From CAWDZK01 sp963726615 (GTDB lineage Bacteria; Actinomycetota; Actinomycetes; JACCUZ01): a stretch of DNA of 64,000 nucleotides. The stretch covers positions 186,001 to 250,000 of the forward strand of contig CAVSCX010000006.1 of NCBI GenBank assembly GCA_963726615.1, in the 5' to 3' direction. Under the pieces are notes generated by a model that was given only the letters and a program-made list of their open reading frames with translations, was not told where the DNA came from and did not search any database. Shown here in pieces: positions 49,271 to 57,743 of the stretch (position 1 is the stretch's first letter; every line of letters starts with the position of its first letter). The position numbers and the translations under genes are program-made.

Positions 49271-50983
49271 GTGCCGAAGCATTCCTCCTCGGGTGAACCC
49301 GATCTCAAGCCGCGCTCCCGCGACGTCACCGACGGGCTGGAGAAGGCTGCCGCGCGCGGCATGCTCCGCGCCGTAGGCCTCTCGGACGACGACTTCGCCA
49401 AGCCGCAGATCGGCGTGGCCTCGTCCTGGAACGAGATCACCCCCTGCAACCTGTCCCTGGACCGGCTGGCCAAGGCCGCCAAGGACGGCGTCCATGCGGC
49501 CGGGGGCTACCCGTTGGAGTTCGGCACCATCTCGGTGTCCGACGGCATCTCGATGGGCCACGAGGGCATGCACTTCTCGCTGGTCTCCCGCGAGGTGATC
49601 GCCGACTCGGTCGAGGTCGTCATGCAGGCGGAACGGCTGGACGGCTCGGTGCTGCTGGCCGGCTGCGACAAGTCGCTGCCGGGCATGCTCATGGCCGCGG
49701 CCCGGCTCGACCTCGCCAGCGTCTTCCTCTACGCCGGCACGATCCTGCCCGGGATCGCCAGGCTCTCGGACGGCACCGAGAAGCAGGTCACGATCATCGA
49801 TGCGTTCGAGGCAGTCGGTGCCTGTGCCCGGGGGTTGATGAGTCGCGAGGACGTGGACGCCATCGAGCGGGCCATCTGCCCCGGGGAAGGTGCCTGCGGC
49901 GGGATGTACACGGCCAACACGATGGCCAGCGCGGCCGAGGCGCTGGGCATGTCACTGCCCGGCAGCGCCGCGCCGCCGGCAACCGACCGCCGCCGTGACG
50001 GCTTCGCCCGCCGGTCCGGCGAGGCAGTCGTCGGGCTGCTGCGCCGCGGCATCACCGCCCGCGACATCCTCGTCCGGGAGGCCTTCGAGAACGCCATCGC
50101 CGTGGTGATGGCGTTCGGGGGCTCGACCAACGCCGTCCTGCACCTGCTGGCGATCGCGCACGAGGCGGACGTGCCGCTGGACCTCGACGACTTCAGCCGG
50201 ATCGGGGCGAAGGTCCCGCACCTGGCCGACGTGAAGCCGTTCGGCCAGTACGTCATGACCGACGTCGACCGGGTGGGCGGGGTCCCTGTCGTCATGCGGG
50301 CACTGCTCGACGCCGGGCTGCTGCACGGGGACGTGCTCACGGTCACCGGCCGGACGATGGCCGAGAACCTCGCCGACATCGCCCCGCCCGACGTCGACGG
50401 CAAGGTGCTGCGGGCCATGTCCGCGCCGATGCACGCGAGCGGCGGCATCACCATCCTGCGCGGGTCCCTTGCCCCCGACGGTGCGGTCGTGAAGACGGCG
50501 GGGTTCGACACCGACGTGGTCGAGGGCACGGCCCGCGTCTTCGACCGCGAGCGCGCGGCCCTCGACGCACTGGCCGACGGCACGATCGTCGCGGGAGACG
50601 CCGTCGTCATCCGCTACGAAGGCCCCAAGGGCGGCCCCGGCATGCGCGAGATGCTCGCGATCACCGGCGCCATCAAGGGCGCCGGCCTGGGCAAGGACGT
50701 CCTGCTGCTCACCGACGGCCGCTTCTCCGGCGGTACCACCGGGCTGTGCGTCGGGCACGTGGCCCCTGAGGCCGCGGACGGCGGACCGGTCGCGCTGGTC
50801 CGGGACGGCGACCGGGTCCGGCTCGACGTCGGCGCCCGGACCCTCGACCTGCTGGTCGACGACGCCGAGCTGCAGCGCCGGCGCGCCGGGTGGCAGCCGC
50901 TGCCCCCCGTCTACGACCGGGGTGTGCTCGCCAAGTACGCGAAGCTCGTGGGCTCGGCCGCCGGTGGCGCGGTCTGCGGCTGA
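49271..50983 (+). CDS. ilvD: dihydroxy-acid dehydratase
   Basis: A 570-residue [2Fe-2S] dehydratase, the third common step in valine, isoleucine and leucine synthesis. Cluster cysteines seen: Cys59 (TPCNLSL), Cys132 (GCDKSLPG) and Cys209 (GEGACGGMYTANTM). DGRFSGGT near the C-terminus is the family signature. The GTG start has no Shine-Dalgarno, but CAGCAT ends 6 nt upstream. It is separated from ilvBNC only by the HD-GYP gene, which is on the other strand. Confidence 0.96.
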   Translation: MPKHSSSGEPDLKPRSRDVTDGLEKAAARGMLRAVGLSDDDFAKPQIGVASSWNEITPCNLSLDRLAKAAKDGVHAAGGYPLEFGTISVSDGISMGHEGMHFSLVSREVIADSVEVVMQAERLDGSVLLAGCDKSLPGMLMAAARLDLASVFLYAGTILPGIARLSDGTEKQVTIIDAFEAVGACARGLMSREDVDAIERAICPGEGACGGMYTANTMASAAEALGMSLPGSAAPPATDRRRDGFARRSGEAVVGLLRRGITARDILVREAFENAIAVVMAFGGSTNAVLHLLAIAHEADVPLDLDDFSRIGAKVPHLADVKPFGQYVMTDVDRVGGVPVVMRALLDAGLLHGDVLTVTGRTMAENLADIAPPDVDGKVLRAMSAPMHASGGITILRGSLAPDGAVVKTAGFDTDVVEGTARVFDRERAALDALADGTIVAGDAVVIRYEGPKGGPGMREMLAITGAIKGAGLGKDVLLLTDGRFSGGTTGLCVGHVAPEAADGGPVALVRDGDRVRLDVGARTLDLLVDDAELQRRRAGWQPLPPVYDRGVLAKYAKLVGSAAGGAVCG

Positions 50984-50993
50984 GCCCGGTCGG

Positions 50994-52760
50994 TCACTTG
51001 CCGAGCAGCCCGCCCAGGAGCCCGCCGGACTTGGTGGGACTGGGGCTGGGGCTGCTGCCGGAGCCGGGGCCGCTGCTGGCGCTGCCGGGACCGCTGTTGG
51101 CACTTCCGGGACCGCTGTTGGAGCTGCCGGACCCGCCGCCCAGCAGGGAGCCGACCGCGCCCGTGACGGTGCCCACGGTGCCGGTGACGGTCCCGACCGG
51201 GTCCTTGACGGTGCCCGTGACGGTGCCGACCGGGTCCTCGACCACCTTCTTGACGGTCCCCGTGACGGTGCCGACCGCCTCGCCGACTCCGCCGCCGGTG
51301 GGCGCCGGGGTCGTCGGCACCGGCACCGGGGGGACGGTGACCTTGGGCGCCGGGTCCTTGGGCGCCGGGTCCTTGGGCGCCGGGTCCTTGGGCGCCGGGT
51401 CGACGGACGCGGGGTCAGCGGGCGCCGGGGCCTTGGCCGGGTGCGCGGACGTCCCGGCGTCGCCGTCAGGCCCCGCGCTGCCGGTCGCCGGCACGTCCTG
51501 CGTGCCTGCGCCGGCCGGAGCCGGCCGGTCGGCGTGGGACCCGGGCAGGCCCGACGAGCCCCGGGCGGCGGTCGAGTCGCCCGAGCCCCTCCCGGCGTCG
51601 TGCCCGCCGCCACCGCCACCGGCCTCGGCCGAGGACGAGACCGACTGGGCGGCGGCTGACGGGGTCGCGACCGGAAGGGACATCGCGGTGCCGGATGCGA
51701 CCGCTCCGGTGGCAAGTGCTCCCGCGCCCACGACGCGGGCGACAGTGGCCGCCGGCACGGCGCCCGCCACCAGCGGGATGTCGGCCACCCAGGCGACGAC
51801 GCCCTGCGCGCGGCGGAGGCGAGGCGCCCCGACGGCGACCATGGCGCGCACCACCGACGGGTCGAACTGGGTCCCGGAGAACTTCACCAGCTCCTGCAGG
51901 GCCGCGGCGCGGGAGACCGGACGCTTGTAGGCCCGCGCGGCGGTCATCACGTCGTAGGCGTCGGCCACCGAGACGATCCTGGCACCGAGGCTGATCTGCG
52001 ACCCGGCCAGCCCGCTGGGGTAGCCGGTGCCGTCGTAGCGCTCGTGGTGCTCCACGATGACCGGCGCCCACTCGCCCAGCCAGGGCAGCAGACCGACGGC
52101 GGTCTCCGCGCCGTGCGTGGGGTGGGCCTTGAGGACGTCCCACTCCTCGGGCGTCGGCTTGCCCGGCTTGTTGAGCAGCGAGGTCGGCACCTGCAGCTTG
52201 CCGATGTCGTGCAGGATCGCCGCCCACCGGAGGAGGTCGCGGTCGCGGCGGGGCAGGCCCATCTGCTCGGCCAGCAGGTCGGTGAACATCCGGACCCGCT
52301 CGGCGTGGCCGCGGGTGGGCTTGTCGTGCGCGCTCAGGGCGGCGACCAGCGTGAGGATCTCGCGCGCCACCGCCCCTGGGTCGGCCCCGGCCTTGCGGAC
52401 CCGGTCCAGCTGCTCCTCGATCGGCCGGCGGCGGATCGCCTCCCTGGCGACCCGGACCCGCGACGGGGCCCGGTCGGGGAACAGCATGCTCAGGTCGAGC
52501 AGCGTGACCAGCGGCAGCAGCCGGCGGCCCAAACGGTCGACCGCCAGCAGCACCAGCGTCGACACGGCGAGCAGCACGGCGAGGTGCCAGGCCCGGTCCA
52601 GATGGCTGCCGACCGGGGGCAGCAGCCGGTGCACCACGAGGGCTGCCCCGAAGGACCCCAGGACCGGGCTGCACAGCACCGACAGCCGCAGCGCCGTGGC
52701 GCCCAGCGCACGGCGACGCCAGCGGCCCGCCGCCTCGTCCGACCTGCTGTCCCGACTCAT
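50994..52760 (-). CDS. HD-GYP domain protein with repetitive low-complexity C-terminal tail
   Basis: A 588-residue protein. Residues about 20-95 hold two or three membrane segments. Residues about 135-300 are an HD-GYP domain with all metal ligands and signature residues: H152, H184-D185 (ILHDIGK), H216, HH at 238-239, and DGTGYP at 243-248. HD-GYP enzymes hydrolyse c-di-GMP. A hydrophobic stretch at about 325-350 could be another membrane helix. The last 220 residues are low-complexity: four DPAPK units, DPVGTVTGTV-type repeats and SGPGS repeats, ending GGLLGGLLGK. The tail is not part of the known domain. ATG start, weak ribosome binding site. Confidence 0.88.
   Translation of the reverse strand: MSRDSRSDEAAGRWRRRALGATALRLSVLCSPVLGSFGAALVVHRLLPPVGSHLDRAWHLAVLLAVSTLVLLAVDRLGRRLLPLVTLLDLSMLFPDRAPSRVRVAREAIRRRPIEEQLDRVRKAGADPGAVAREILTLVAALSAHDKPTRGHAERVRMFTDLLAEQMGLPRRDRDLLRWAAILHDIGKLQVPTSLLNKPGKPTPEEWDVLKAHPTHGAETAVGLLPWLGEWAPVIVEHHERYDGTGYPSGLAGSQISLGARIVSVADAYDVMTAARAYKRPVSRAAALQELVKFSGTQFDPSVVRAMVAVGAPRLRRAQGVVAWVADIPLVAGAVPAATVARVVGAGALATGAVASGTAMSLPVATPSAAAQSVSSSAEAGGGGGGHDAGRGSGDSTAARGSSGLPGSHADRPAPAGAGTQDVPATGSAGPDGDAGTSAHPAKAPAPADPASVDPAPKDPAPKDPAPKDPAPKVTVPPVPVPTTPAPTGGGVGEAVGTVTGTVKKVVEDPVGTVTGTVKDPVGTVTGTVGTVTGAVGSLLGGGSGSSNSGPGSANSGPGSASSGPGSGSSPSPSPTKSGGLLGGLLGK
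51341..51400. repeat. four perfect 15-bp tandem repeats in the HD-GYP gene
   Basis: CCTTGGGCGCCGGGT is repeated four times without a change. On the coding strand each unit encodes five residues, giving the DPAPK repeats of the tail. Identical units indicate recent expansion or slippage. Confidence 0.9.
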
Positions 52761-52898
52761 CCAGTGTCCCCCAGACCCTTGACCTCCCTTTTACTGTCGG
52801 CATCCGCCTCGTCCGGCCGGATGCTCCGCACGGGTGACCCCCGGCCAGGAGCCCGCGGGCCGCTGTCGACCGGTATGCGAGACGCCGCGTGCCACCCG

Positions 52899-52927
52899 TT
52901 GACACGGCTGGGGGCGGTGGCGAGGCT
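52899..52927 (+). promoter_or_regulatory. ilv operon promoter
   Basis: A perfect -35 TTGACA (52899-52904), a 17-bp spacer, and a -10-like GAGGCT (52922-52927). The GTG of the leader peptide begins 6 nt after the -10, so the transcript is predicted to start at or next to that codon. Confidence 0.6.
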
Positions 52928-52933
52928 GTCGGC

Positions 52934-52972
52934 GTGCCCCGCCTTGTCGTACTCCGCCTGCGCGCCGCCTGA
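52934..52972 (+). CDS. ilvB leader peptide (12 residues)
   Basis: GTG start, 12 codons and a TGA: MPRLVVLRLRAA. Five of the twelve are Leu or Val, four of them within the run L-V-V-L, as expected of an attenuation leader that senses branched-chain amino acids. It is followed by a hairpin (52960-52992) and a terminator (52995-53031) and precedes ilvB by 147 nt. GAGG lies 8 nt upstream, but it is inside the presumed -10, so leaderless translation is more likely. Confidence 0.7.
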   Translation: MPRLVVLRLRAA

Positions 52973-52994
52973 CGTCCGTCAGCCGAGCGCGCGA

Positions 52995-53031
52995 CCCCTC
53001 GCTGTCCGATCCCGGACGGCAGGGGTTTTTT
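52995..53031 (+). terminator. ilvB transcription attenuator
   Basis: The left arm 52995-53008 pairs with 53013-53025 (13 bp with one bulge and one G-U) around an ATCC loop, followed directly by six T residues (53026-53031). CAGCCGAG at 52980-52987 can instead pair with CTCGCTG at 52998-53004 and break the left arm, so an antiterminator is available. Confidence 0.8.
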
Positions 53032-53048
53032 GTTGCACCGGAACCAGC

Positions 53049-53103
53049 GCCACCTGAACCGCGAGCCACCTGAACCGCGAGCCACCTGAACCGCCGAGCC
53101 ACC
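53049..53103 (+). repeat. 16-bp tandem repeats between attenuator and ilvB
   Basis: GCCACCTGAACCGCGA occurs at 53049-53064 and 53065-53080, then with one inserted C at 53081-53097, then a partial copy GCCACC. The array lies in the ilvB 5' untranslated region, ending 16 nt before the start codon. Confidence 0.85.
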
Positions 53104-53119
53104 ATGAGAGGCCCCGCCG

Positions 53120-54925
53120 ATGTCCGAGCAGGTCAGCGAGTCGATGTCAGGCGCGCAGAGCATCGTCCGGTCGCTGGAGTCCGCCGGGGTGGAGACCGTC
53201 TTCGGCATCCCGGGCGGGGCGATCCTCCCGCTCTACGACCCGCTGATGGACTCCGCCCGGATCCGGCACGTCCTGGTACGCCACGAGCAGGGCGCCGGGC
53301 ACGCCGCGACCGGCTACGCGCAGGCCACCGGGCGGGTCGGTGTGTGCATGGCCACCAGCGGACCGGGCGCGACCAACCTGGTGACCCCGATCGCGGACGC
53401 CTACATGGACAGCGTCCCCCTCGTGGCCGTCACCGGGCAGGTCCCCAGCGCCTCGATCGGCACCGACGCCTTCCAGGAGGCGGACATCCGCGGCATCACG
53501 ATGCCGATCACCAAGCACAACTACCTGGTGACCGACCCCGCCGAGATCCCGCGGACGATCGCCGAGGCCTTCCACATCGCCTCGACCGGCAGGCCCGGTC
53601 CGGTGCTCGTCGACATCGCCAAGGACGCGATGCAGGCACAGACCACGTTCGCCTGGCCCACCGCCGTCAACCTGCCCGGCTACCGCCCGGTCAGCAAGCC
53701 GCACGGCAAGCAGATCAGGGAGGCCGCCCGGCTGATGGTCGGCTCCCGCCGCCCGGTGCTCTACGTCGGCGGCGGCGTGCTCAAGGCCCGTGCCTGGGTC
53801 GAGCTGCGGGCGCTCGCGGAGCTCTCCGGGATCCCGGTCGTGACCACCCTGATGGCGCGCGGCGCCTTCCCCGACAGCCACCCTCAGCACCTCGGCATGC
53901 CGGGCATGCACGGCACCGTCGCGGCGGTGACAGCGCTGCAGAAGTCAGACCTCATCATCAGCCTGGGTGCGCGCTTCGACGACCGTGTGACCGGCAAGCT
54001 GTCCAGCTTCGCCCCGGACGCCAAGGTGGTGCACGCCGACATCGACCCGGCGGAGATCTCGAAGAACAGGCTGGCGGACGTGCCGATCGTCGGCGACGCC
54101 CGCGAGGTCATCGCCGACCTCGTCCTGGCCGTCCGCGCCGAGCACGAGGCGGGGCACCAGGGTGACTACGAGGCCTGGTGGGCGCAGGTCGACCGCTGGC
54201 GGACGACCTATCCGCTCGGGTACGACAAGCCGGCCGACGGCTCGCTCGCGCCGCAGTACGTGATCGAGCGACTCGGAAAGATCGCCGGGCCGGAGGCCCT
54301 GTACGTCGCCGGCGTGGGCCAGCACCAGATGTGGGCCGCGCAGTTCATCGGGTACGAGAACCCCGGGACCTGGCTGAACTCCGGTGGGCTGGGCACCATG
54401 GGGTACGCCGTCCCGGCGGCGATGGGCGCCAAGGCAGGCCGGCCGGACGCCACGGTGTGGGCCATCGACGGCGACGGCTGCTTCCAGATGACCAACCAGG
54501 AGCTTGCCACCTGCGCCATCAACGACATCCCGATCAAGGTCGCCATCATCAACAACGGCAGCCTCGGGATGGTCCGGCAGTGGCAGACGCTGTTCTACAA
54601 CGAGCGCTACTCCAACACCGACCTCGGCGGCGCGGGGCGCGGGGCGGCCCGCGCGGGCACCCGGGTCGAGCACATCCCGGACTTCGTCAAGCTTGCCGAG
54701 GCCTACGGCTGCATCGGGCTGCGCTGCGAGAAGGCCGAGGCCGTCGACTCCACCATCGAGCAGGCGATGGCGATCGACGACCGGCCCGTGGTGGTCGACT
54801 TCACCGTGCACCAGGACGCGATGGTGTGGCCGATGGTCCCGGCCGGGACCAGCAACGACCAGATCCAGGTGGCCCGGGACATGGCCCCGCAGTGGGACAC
54901 CGAGGCGGGGGAGACGCGGTCATGA
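53120..54925 (+). CDS. ilvB: acetolactate synthase large subunit
   Basis: A 601-residue thiamine-diphosphate enzyme making acetolactate or acetohydroxybutyrate, the first common step in branched-chain amino acid synthesis. Seen: catalytic Glu56 (RHEQGAGHAA), the FAD-binding middle domain (LGARFDDRVTGK), and the ThDP motif GDGCFQMTNQELATC...NNGSLG. GAGAGG is about 7 nt before the ATG. It is controlled by the leader peptide and terminator upstream and overlaps ilvN by ATGA. Confidence 0.98.
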   Translation: MSEQVSESMSGAQSIVRSLESAGVETVFGIPGGAILPLYDPLMDSARIRHVLVRHEQGAGHAATGYAQATGRVGVCMATSGPGATNLVTPIADAYMDSVPLVAVTGQVPSASIGTDAFQEADIRGITMPITKHNYLVTDPAEIPRTIAEAFHIASTGRPGPVLVDIAKDAMQAQTTFAWPTAVNLPGYRPVSKPHGKQIREAARLMVGSRRPVLYVGGGVLKARAWVELRALAELSGIPVVTTLMARGAFPDSHPQHLGMPGMHGTVAAVTALQKSDLIISLGARFDDRVTGKLSSFAPDAKVVHADIDPAEISKNRLADVPIVGDAREVIADLVLAVRAEHEAGHQGDYEAWWAQVDRWRTTYPLGYDKPADGSLAPQYVIERLGKIAGPEALYVAGVGQHQMWAAQFIGYENPGTWLNSGGLGTMGYAVPAAMGAKAGRPDATVWAIDGDGCFQMTNQELATCAINDIPIKVAIINNGSLGMVRQWQTLFYNERYSNTDLGGAGRGAARAGTRVEHIPDFVKLAEAYGCIGLRCEKAEAVDSTIEQAMAIDDRPVVVDFTVHQDAMVWPMVPAGTSNDQIQVARDMAPQWDTEAGETRS

Positions 54926-55455
54926 GCAGGCACACGCTGTCCGTGCTGGTCGAGAACAAGCCCGGGGTCCTCGCGCGCATCGCCGGGCTGTTCTCGCGCC
55001 GCGGCTTCAACATCGACTCGCTCGCTGTGGGACCGACCGAGCACGACGACGTCTCCCGGATGACGATCCTCGTGAACGTCGAGGAGCTCCCGCTGGAGCA
55101 GGTCACCAAACAGCTCAACAAGCTCGTCGAGGTCCTCAAGATCGTAGAGCTCGACGCGTCGACGTCGGTCCAGCGCGAGCTGCTCCTCGTCAAGGTCGCC
55201 GCCGACAAGGCCACCCGGTCGCACGTGCTGGAGACCGCGCAGCTGTTCCGCGCCAAGGTCGTCGACGTCGCCCCGGACGCCGTCACCATCGAGGCGACGG
55301 GCAGCACCGACAAGCTCGAGGCGCTGCTGCGGGTCCTGGAGCCCTACGGGGTGCGCGAGCTCGTCCAGTCCGGCATGGTCGCCGTCGGACGCGGTTCGCG
55401 CTCGATGACCGAGAGGTCGGCGCGACCGAGCAGCCTCACGCCGATCGCCCGCTGA
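54922..55455 (+). CDS. ilvN: acetolactate synthase small (regulatory) subunit
   Basis: A 177-residue regulatory subunit: an N-terminal ACT domain (TLSVLVENKPGVLARIAGLFSRRG-type start, GFNIDSL), and a C-terminal ACT-like domain (LLLVKV...LEPYGVRELVQSGM). It confers valine feedback inhibition on IlvB. It starts by ATGA overlap with the ilvB stop, giving balanced expression. ilvC follows after 48 nt. Confidence 0.97.
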   Translation: MSRHTLSVLVENKPGVLARIAGLFSRRGFNIDSLAVGPTEHDDVSRMTILVNVEELPLEQVTKQLNKLVEVLKIVELDASTSVQRELLLVKVAADKATRSHVLETAQLFRAKVVDVAPDAVTIEATGSTDKLEALLRVLEPYGVRELVQSGMVAVGRGSRSMTERSARPSSLTPIAR

Positions 55456-55503
55456 CCGCCGCACGCCATCCCCCTTCCGACGACGCACGAGGAGACGAGA
55501 ACC

Positions 55504-56502
55504 GTGGCCGAGATGTACTACGACGACGACGCCGACCTGTCGGTGATCCAGGGCCGCAACGTGGCCGTCCTGGGCTACGGCAGCCAGGGGCACGCGCACG
55601 CCTTGTCGCTGCGCGACTCCGGGGTCGACGTGCGCGTCGGGCTGCCCGAGGGCTCCAAGAGCCGGGAGCGCGCCGACGCGGAGGGCCTGCGGGTCGTGAC
55701 GCCCTTCGAGGCGTGCGAGGAGGCCGACCTGGTCATGGTGCTGGCGCCCGACCCGGTGCAGCGCAAGCTCTACGCGGAGGCGATCGAGCCCAACCTCGTC
55801 GACGGCGACGCGTTGTTCTTCGGGCACGGCCTGAACATCCGCTACGACCTCGTCAAGCCGCCGGCTGGCGTCGACGTGTGCATGGTGGCCCCGAAGGGAC
55901 CGGGCCACCTGGTCCGCCGCCAGTTCGTCGACGGCAGAGGGGTCCCCGTTCTCGTGGCCGTCGAGCAGGACGCCACCGGCTCCGCGTGGGACCTGGTGAA
56001 GTCCTACGCCAAGGCCATCGGCGGAACTCGCGCGGGCGCGATCCGGACGACCTTCACCGAGGAGACCGAGACCGACCTGTTCGGCGAGCAGGCGGTCCTC
56101 TGTGGCGGCCTGTCCGAGCTCATCAAGTCCGGCTTCGACACCCTGGTCGACGCGGGCTACCAGCCGGAGGTGGCCTACTTCGAGTGCCTGCACGAGGTGA
56201 AGCTGATCGTCGACCTGATGTACGAGGGTGGCATCTCGAAGATGTACTGGTCGGTCTCCGAGACGGCCGAGTACGGCGGCTACACCCGCGGACCGCGTCT
56301 CATCACCGACCAGACCCGCGCGGAGATGAAGAAGATCCTCGGCGAGATCACCGACGGCTCGTTCGCTCGCGAGTGGATGGACGAGTACGACTCGGGCCTG
56401 ACCAACTACAAGCGCCACTACCAGGAGAACACCGAGCACCGCGTCGAGCAGACCGGCCGGACCCTGCGACCGATGATGAGCTGGATCGGCGAGGACGACT
56501 GA
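55504..56502 (+). CDS. ilvC: ketol-acid reductoisomerase
   Basis: A 332-residue class I enzyme using NADPH and Mg2+ to turn acetolactate into dihydroxyisovalerate. Seen: the Rossmann motif GYGSQG at residues 24-29, PKGPGHLVRR, metal-binding ETETDLFGEQ and ECLHEVKLIVDLM. GAGGAG lies about 9 nt before the GTG. Last gene of ilvBNC; a convergent lipoprotein gene ends 15 nt beyond its stop. Confidence 0.98.
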   Translation: MAEMYYDDDADLSVIQGRNVAVLGYGSQGHAHALSLRDSGVDVRVGLPEGSKSRERADAEGLRVVTPFEACEEADLVMVLAPDPVQRKLYAEAIEPNLVDGDALFFGHGLNIRYDLVKPPAGVDVCMVAPKGPGHLVRRQFVDGRGVPVLVAVEQDATGSAWDLVKSYAKAIGGTRAGAIRTTFTEETETDLFGEQAVLCGGLSELIKSGFDTLVDAGYQPEVAYFECLHEVKLIVDLMYEGGISKMYWSVSETAEYGGYTRGPRLITDQTRAEMKKILGEITDGSFAREWMDEYDSGLTNYKRHYQENTEHRVEQTGRTLRPMMSWIGEDD

Positions 56503-56517
56503 CCCCTCGGCGACGCG

Positions 56518-57627
56518 TCAGCAGCAGTCGTTCGCCCCGTGGGGAACCAGCGGGGAGTCGAGCAGGACGACGAGGTCACTGGTCGGGTCGGCGCCGAGCA
56601 GCGGCCGGTGCCCGGTCGCGTGTCGCCACAGCACCCGCCCGGTGACCGGGTCCAGGGCGAACGCCGAGGCCGTGTCGTCCACGACGACGGCAGACGCCGT
56701 CGTCACGGGGGCAGCCGACTCCGCCGCCACCTGCCAGCGGTCCCTGCCGGTGGCGAGGTCGAGGCCGAGGACGCCGGGCGCGATGGCCAGGACCAGGGTC
56801 CCGTCCACCGGCGTCGGCGTCACCGAGAGCGGTGCGATCGGGAGATCCCGCCGCCACCTCTCGGCCCCGGTCGCCAGGTCGAGCCCCACGAGCGTCGCCG
56901 GGCTCGACGGCTCCGCGACCGGCTCGCCGATCGCGACGACCGCTGTCCCCGGTCCGGCGGCGAGCAGCCGGCCGTACCCGAGCTCACTCCCGCGGGGCAG
57001 CGCCCGCCAGGCCACCGCGCCGGTGCCGGCGTCCAGCCGGTAGACCGACCCGTCCCCGGCCCGAAGGACCAGGACGCCGCCGACGAGCAGCTGCTCGGTC
57101 CGGCTGGCGGTCGGCAGCCTCGCACGCCAGCGCTCCTGGCCACGCACGACGTCCATCGCGACCAGGTACCCCGAGTCGTCGGCGAGCAGCAGGTGACCCA
57201 CCAGGGCGACGTCCTCCCACGGAGGTCTCGACCCGCCCCGGAAGCCGCCCGCGCCGGACCACGGGTCGGCCCGGACGTCCCCGTCGTCCATAGCCGTCAC
57301 GATGCTCTCCCCGGCGAGCCCCAGCACGCCGTGCTCGTTGTCGGTGCGCGTCACCCCGCGGCCGGTTGCGAGGTCCAGCACCCGGGTCCCGCAGCCGCGG
57401 AGGAGGACGTGCCCCTCGGCTGCCTCGGGCCGGTCCTCGCGGGGATGCGCGAGGCTCCGCCGCCAGACCACCTCACCCGAGGTGGAGTCCACCCCGAGCA
57501 CGGCGCTGCGGTTCGACGTCCCGGTGGCGCAGCTGCCGTCGTACGTCCGCCACTGGTCGCCGCGCGTGCAGCCTGCCGTGAGCAGCGCCGCCAGGACGGC
57601 GGCGGCGACGATCCGGGGGGTGCGCAC
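56518..57627 (-). CDS. PQQ-like beta-propeller lipoprotein
   Basis: A 369-residue protein with a lipoprotein signal: RTPR n-region, Ala/Leu-rich helix and lipobox LTAGC at Cys20. The rest is a quinoprotein-type eight-bladed propeller with repeated DLATG.R.RW and AMD..RG.ERW tryptophan docking motifs. Such proteins bind PQQ or act as scaffolds (BamB-like); no catalytic Asp can be assigned. It ends ...NDCC. GTG start chosen to give a compact signal peptide. It is divergent from the symporter gene. Confidence 0.85.
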   Translation of the reverse strand: MRTPRIVAAAVLAALLTAGCTRGDQWRTYDGSCATGTSNRSAVLGVDSTSGEVVWRRSLAHPREDRPEAAEGHVLLRGCGTRVLDLATGRGVTRTDNEHGVLGLAGESIVTAMDDGDVRADPWSGAGGFRGGSRPPWEDVALVGHLLLADDSGYLVAMDVVRGQERWRARLPTASRTEQLLVGGVLVLRAGDGSVYRLDAGTGAVAWRALPRGSELGYGRLLAAGPGTAVVAIGEPVAEPSSPATLVGLDLATGAERWRRDLPIAPLSVTPTPVDGTLVLAIAPGVLGLDLATGRDRWQVAAESAAPVTTASAVVVDDTASAFALDPVTGRVLWRHATGHRPLLGADPTSDLVVLLDSPLVPHGANDCC

Positions 57628-57743
57628 GTGGCTACGACGGCGCGGGACCACCGCCGGTTCCCAAGATCCCTGGTGAGGGTTTGGGCTCTGTCGTTCCGGA
57701 GCAGAGTCCCCGCGCCACACCGGGTCAAGCGTGCGAGGTGCAC

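Noticed and set aside
53104..53119. ATG at 53104 as start of a further ilv leader ORF
   Set aside because: Its frame runs into ilvB out of phase and has no Leu/Val/Ile enrichment; the 12-codon ORF at 52934 fits the attenuator much better.
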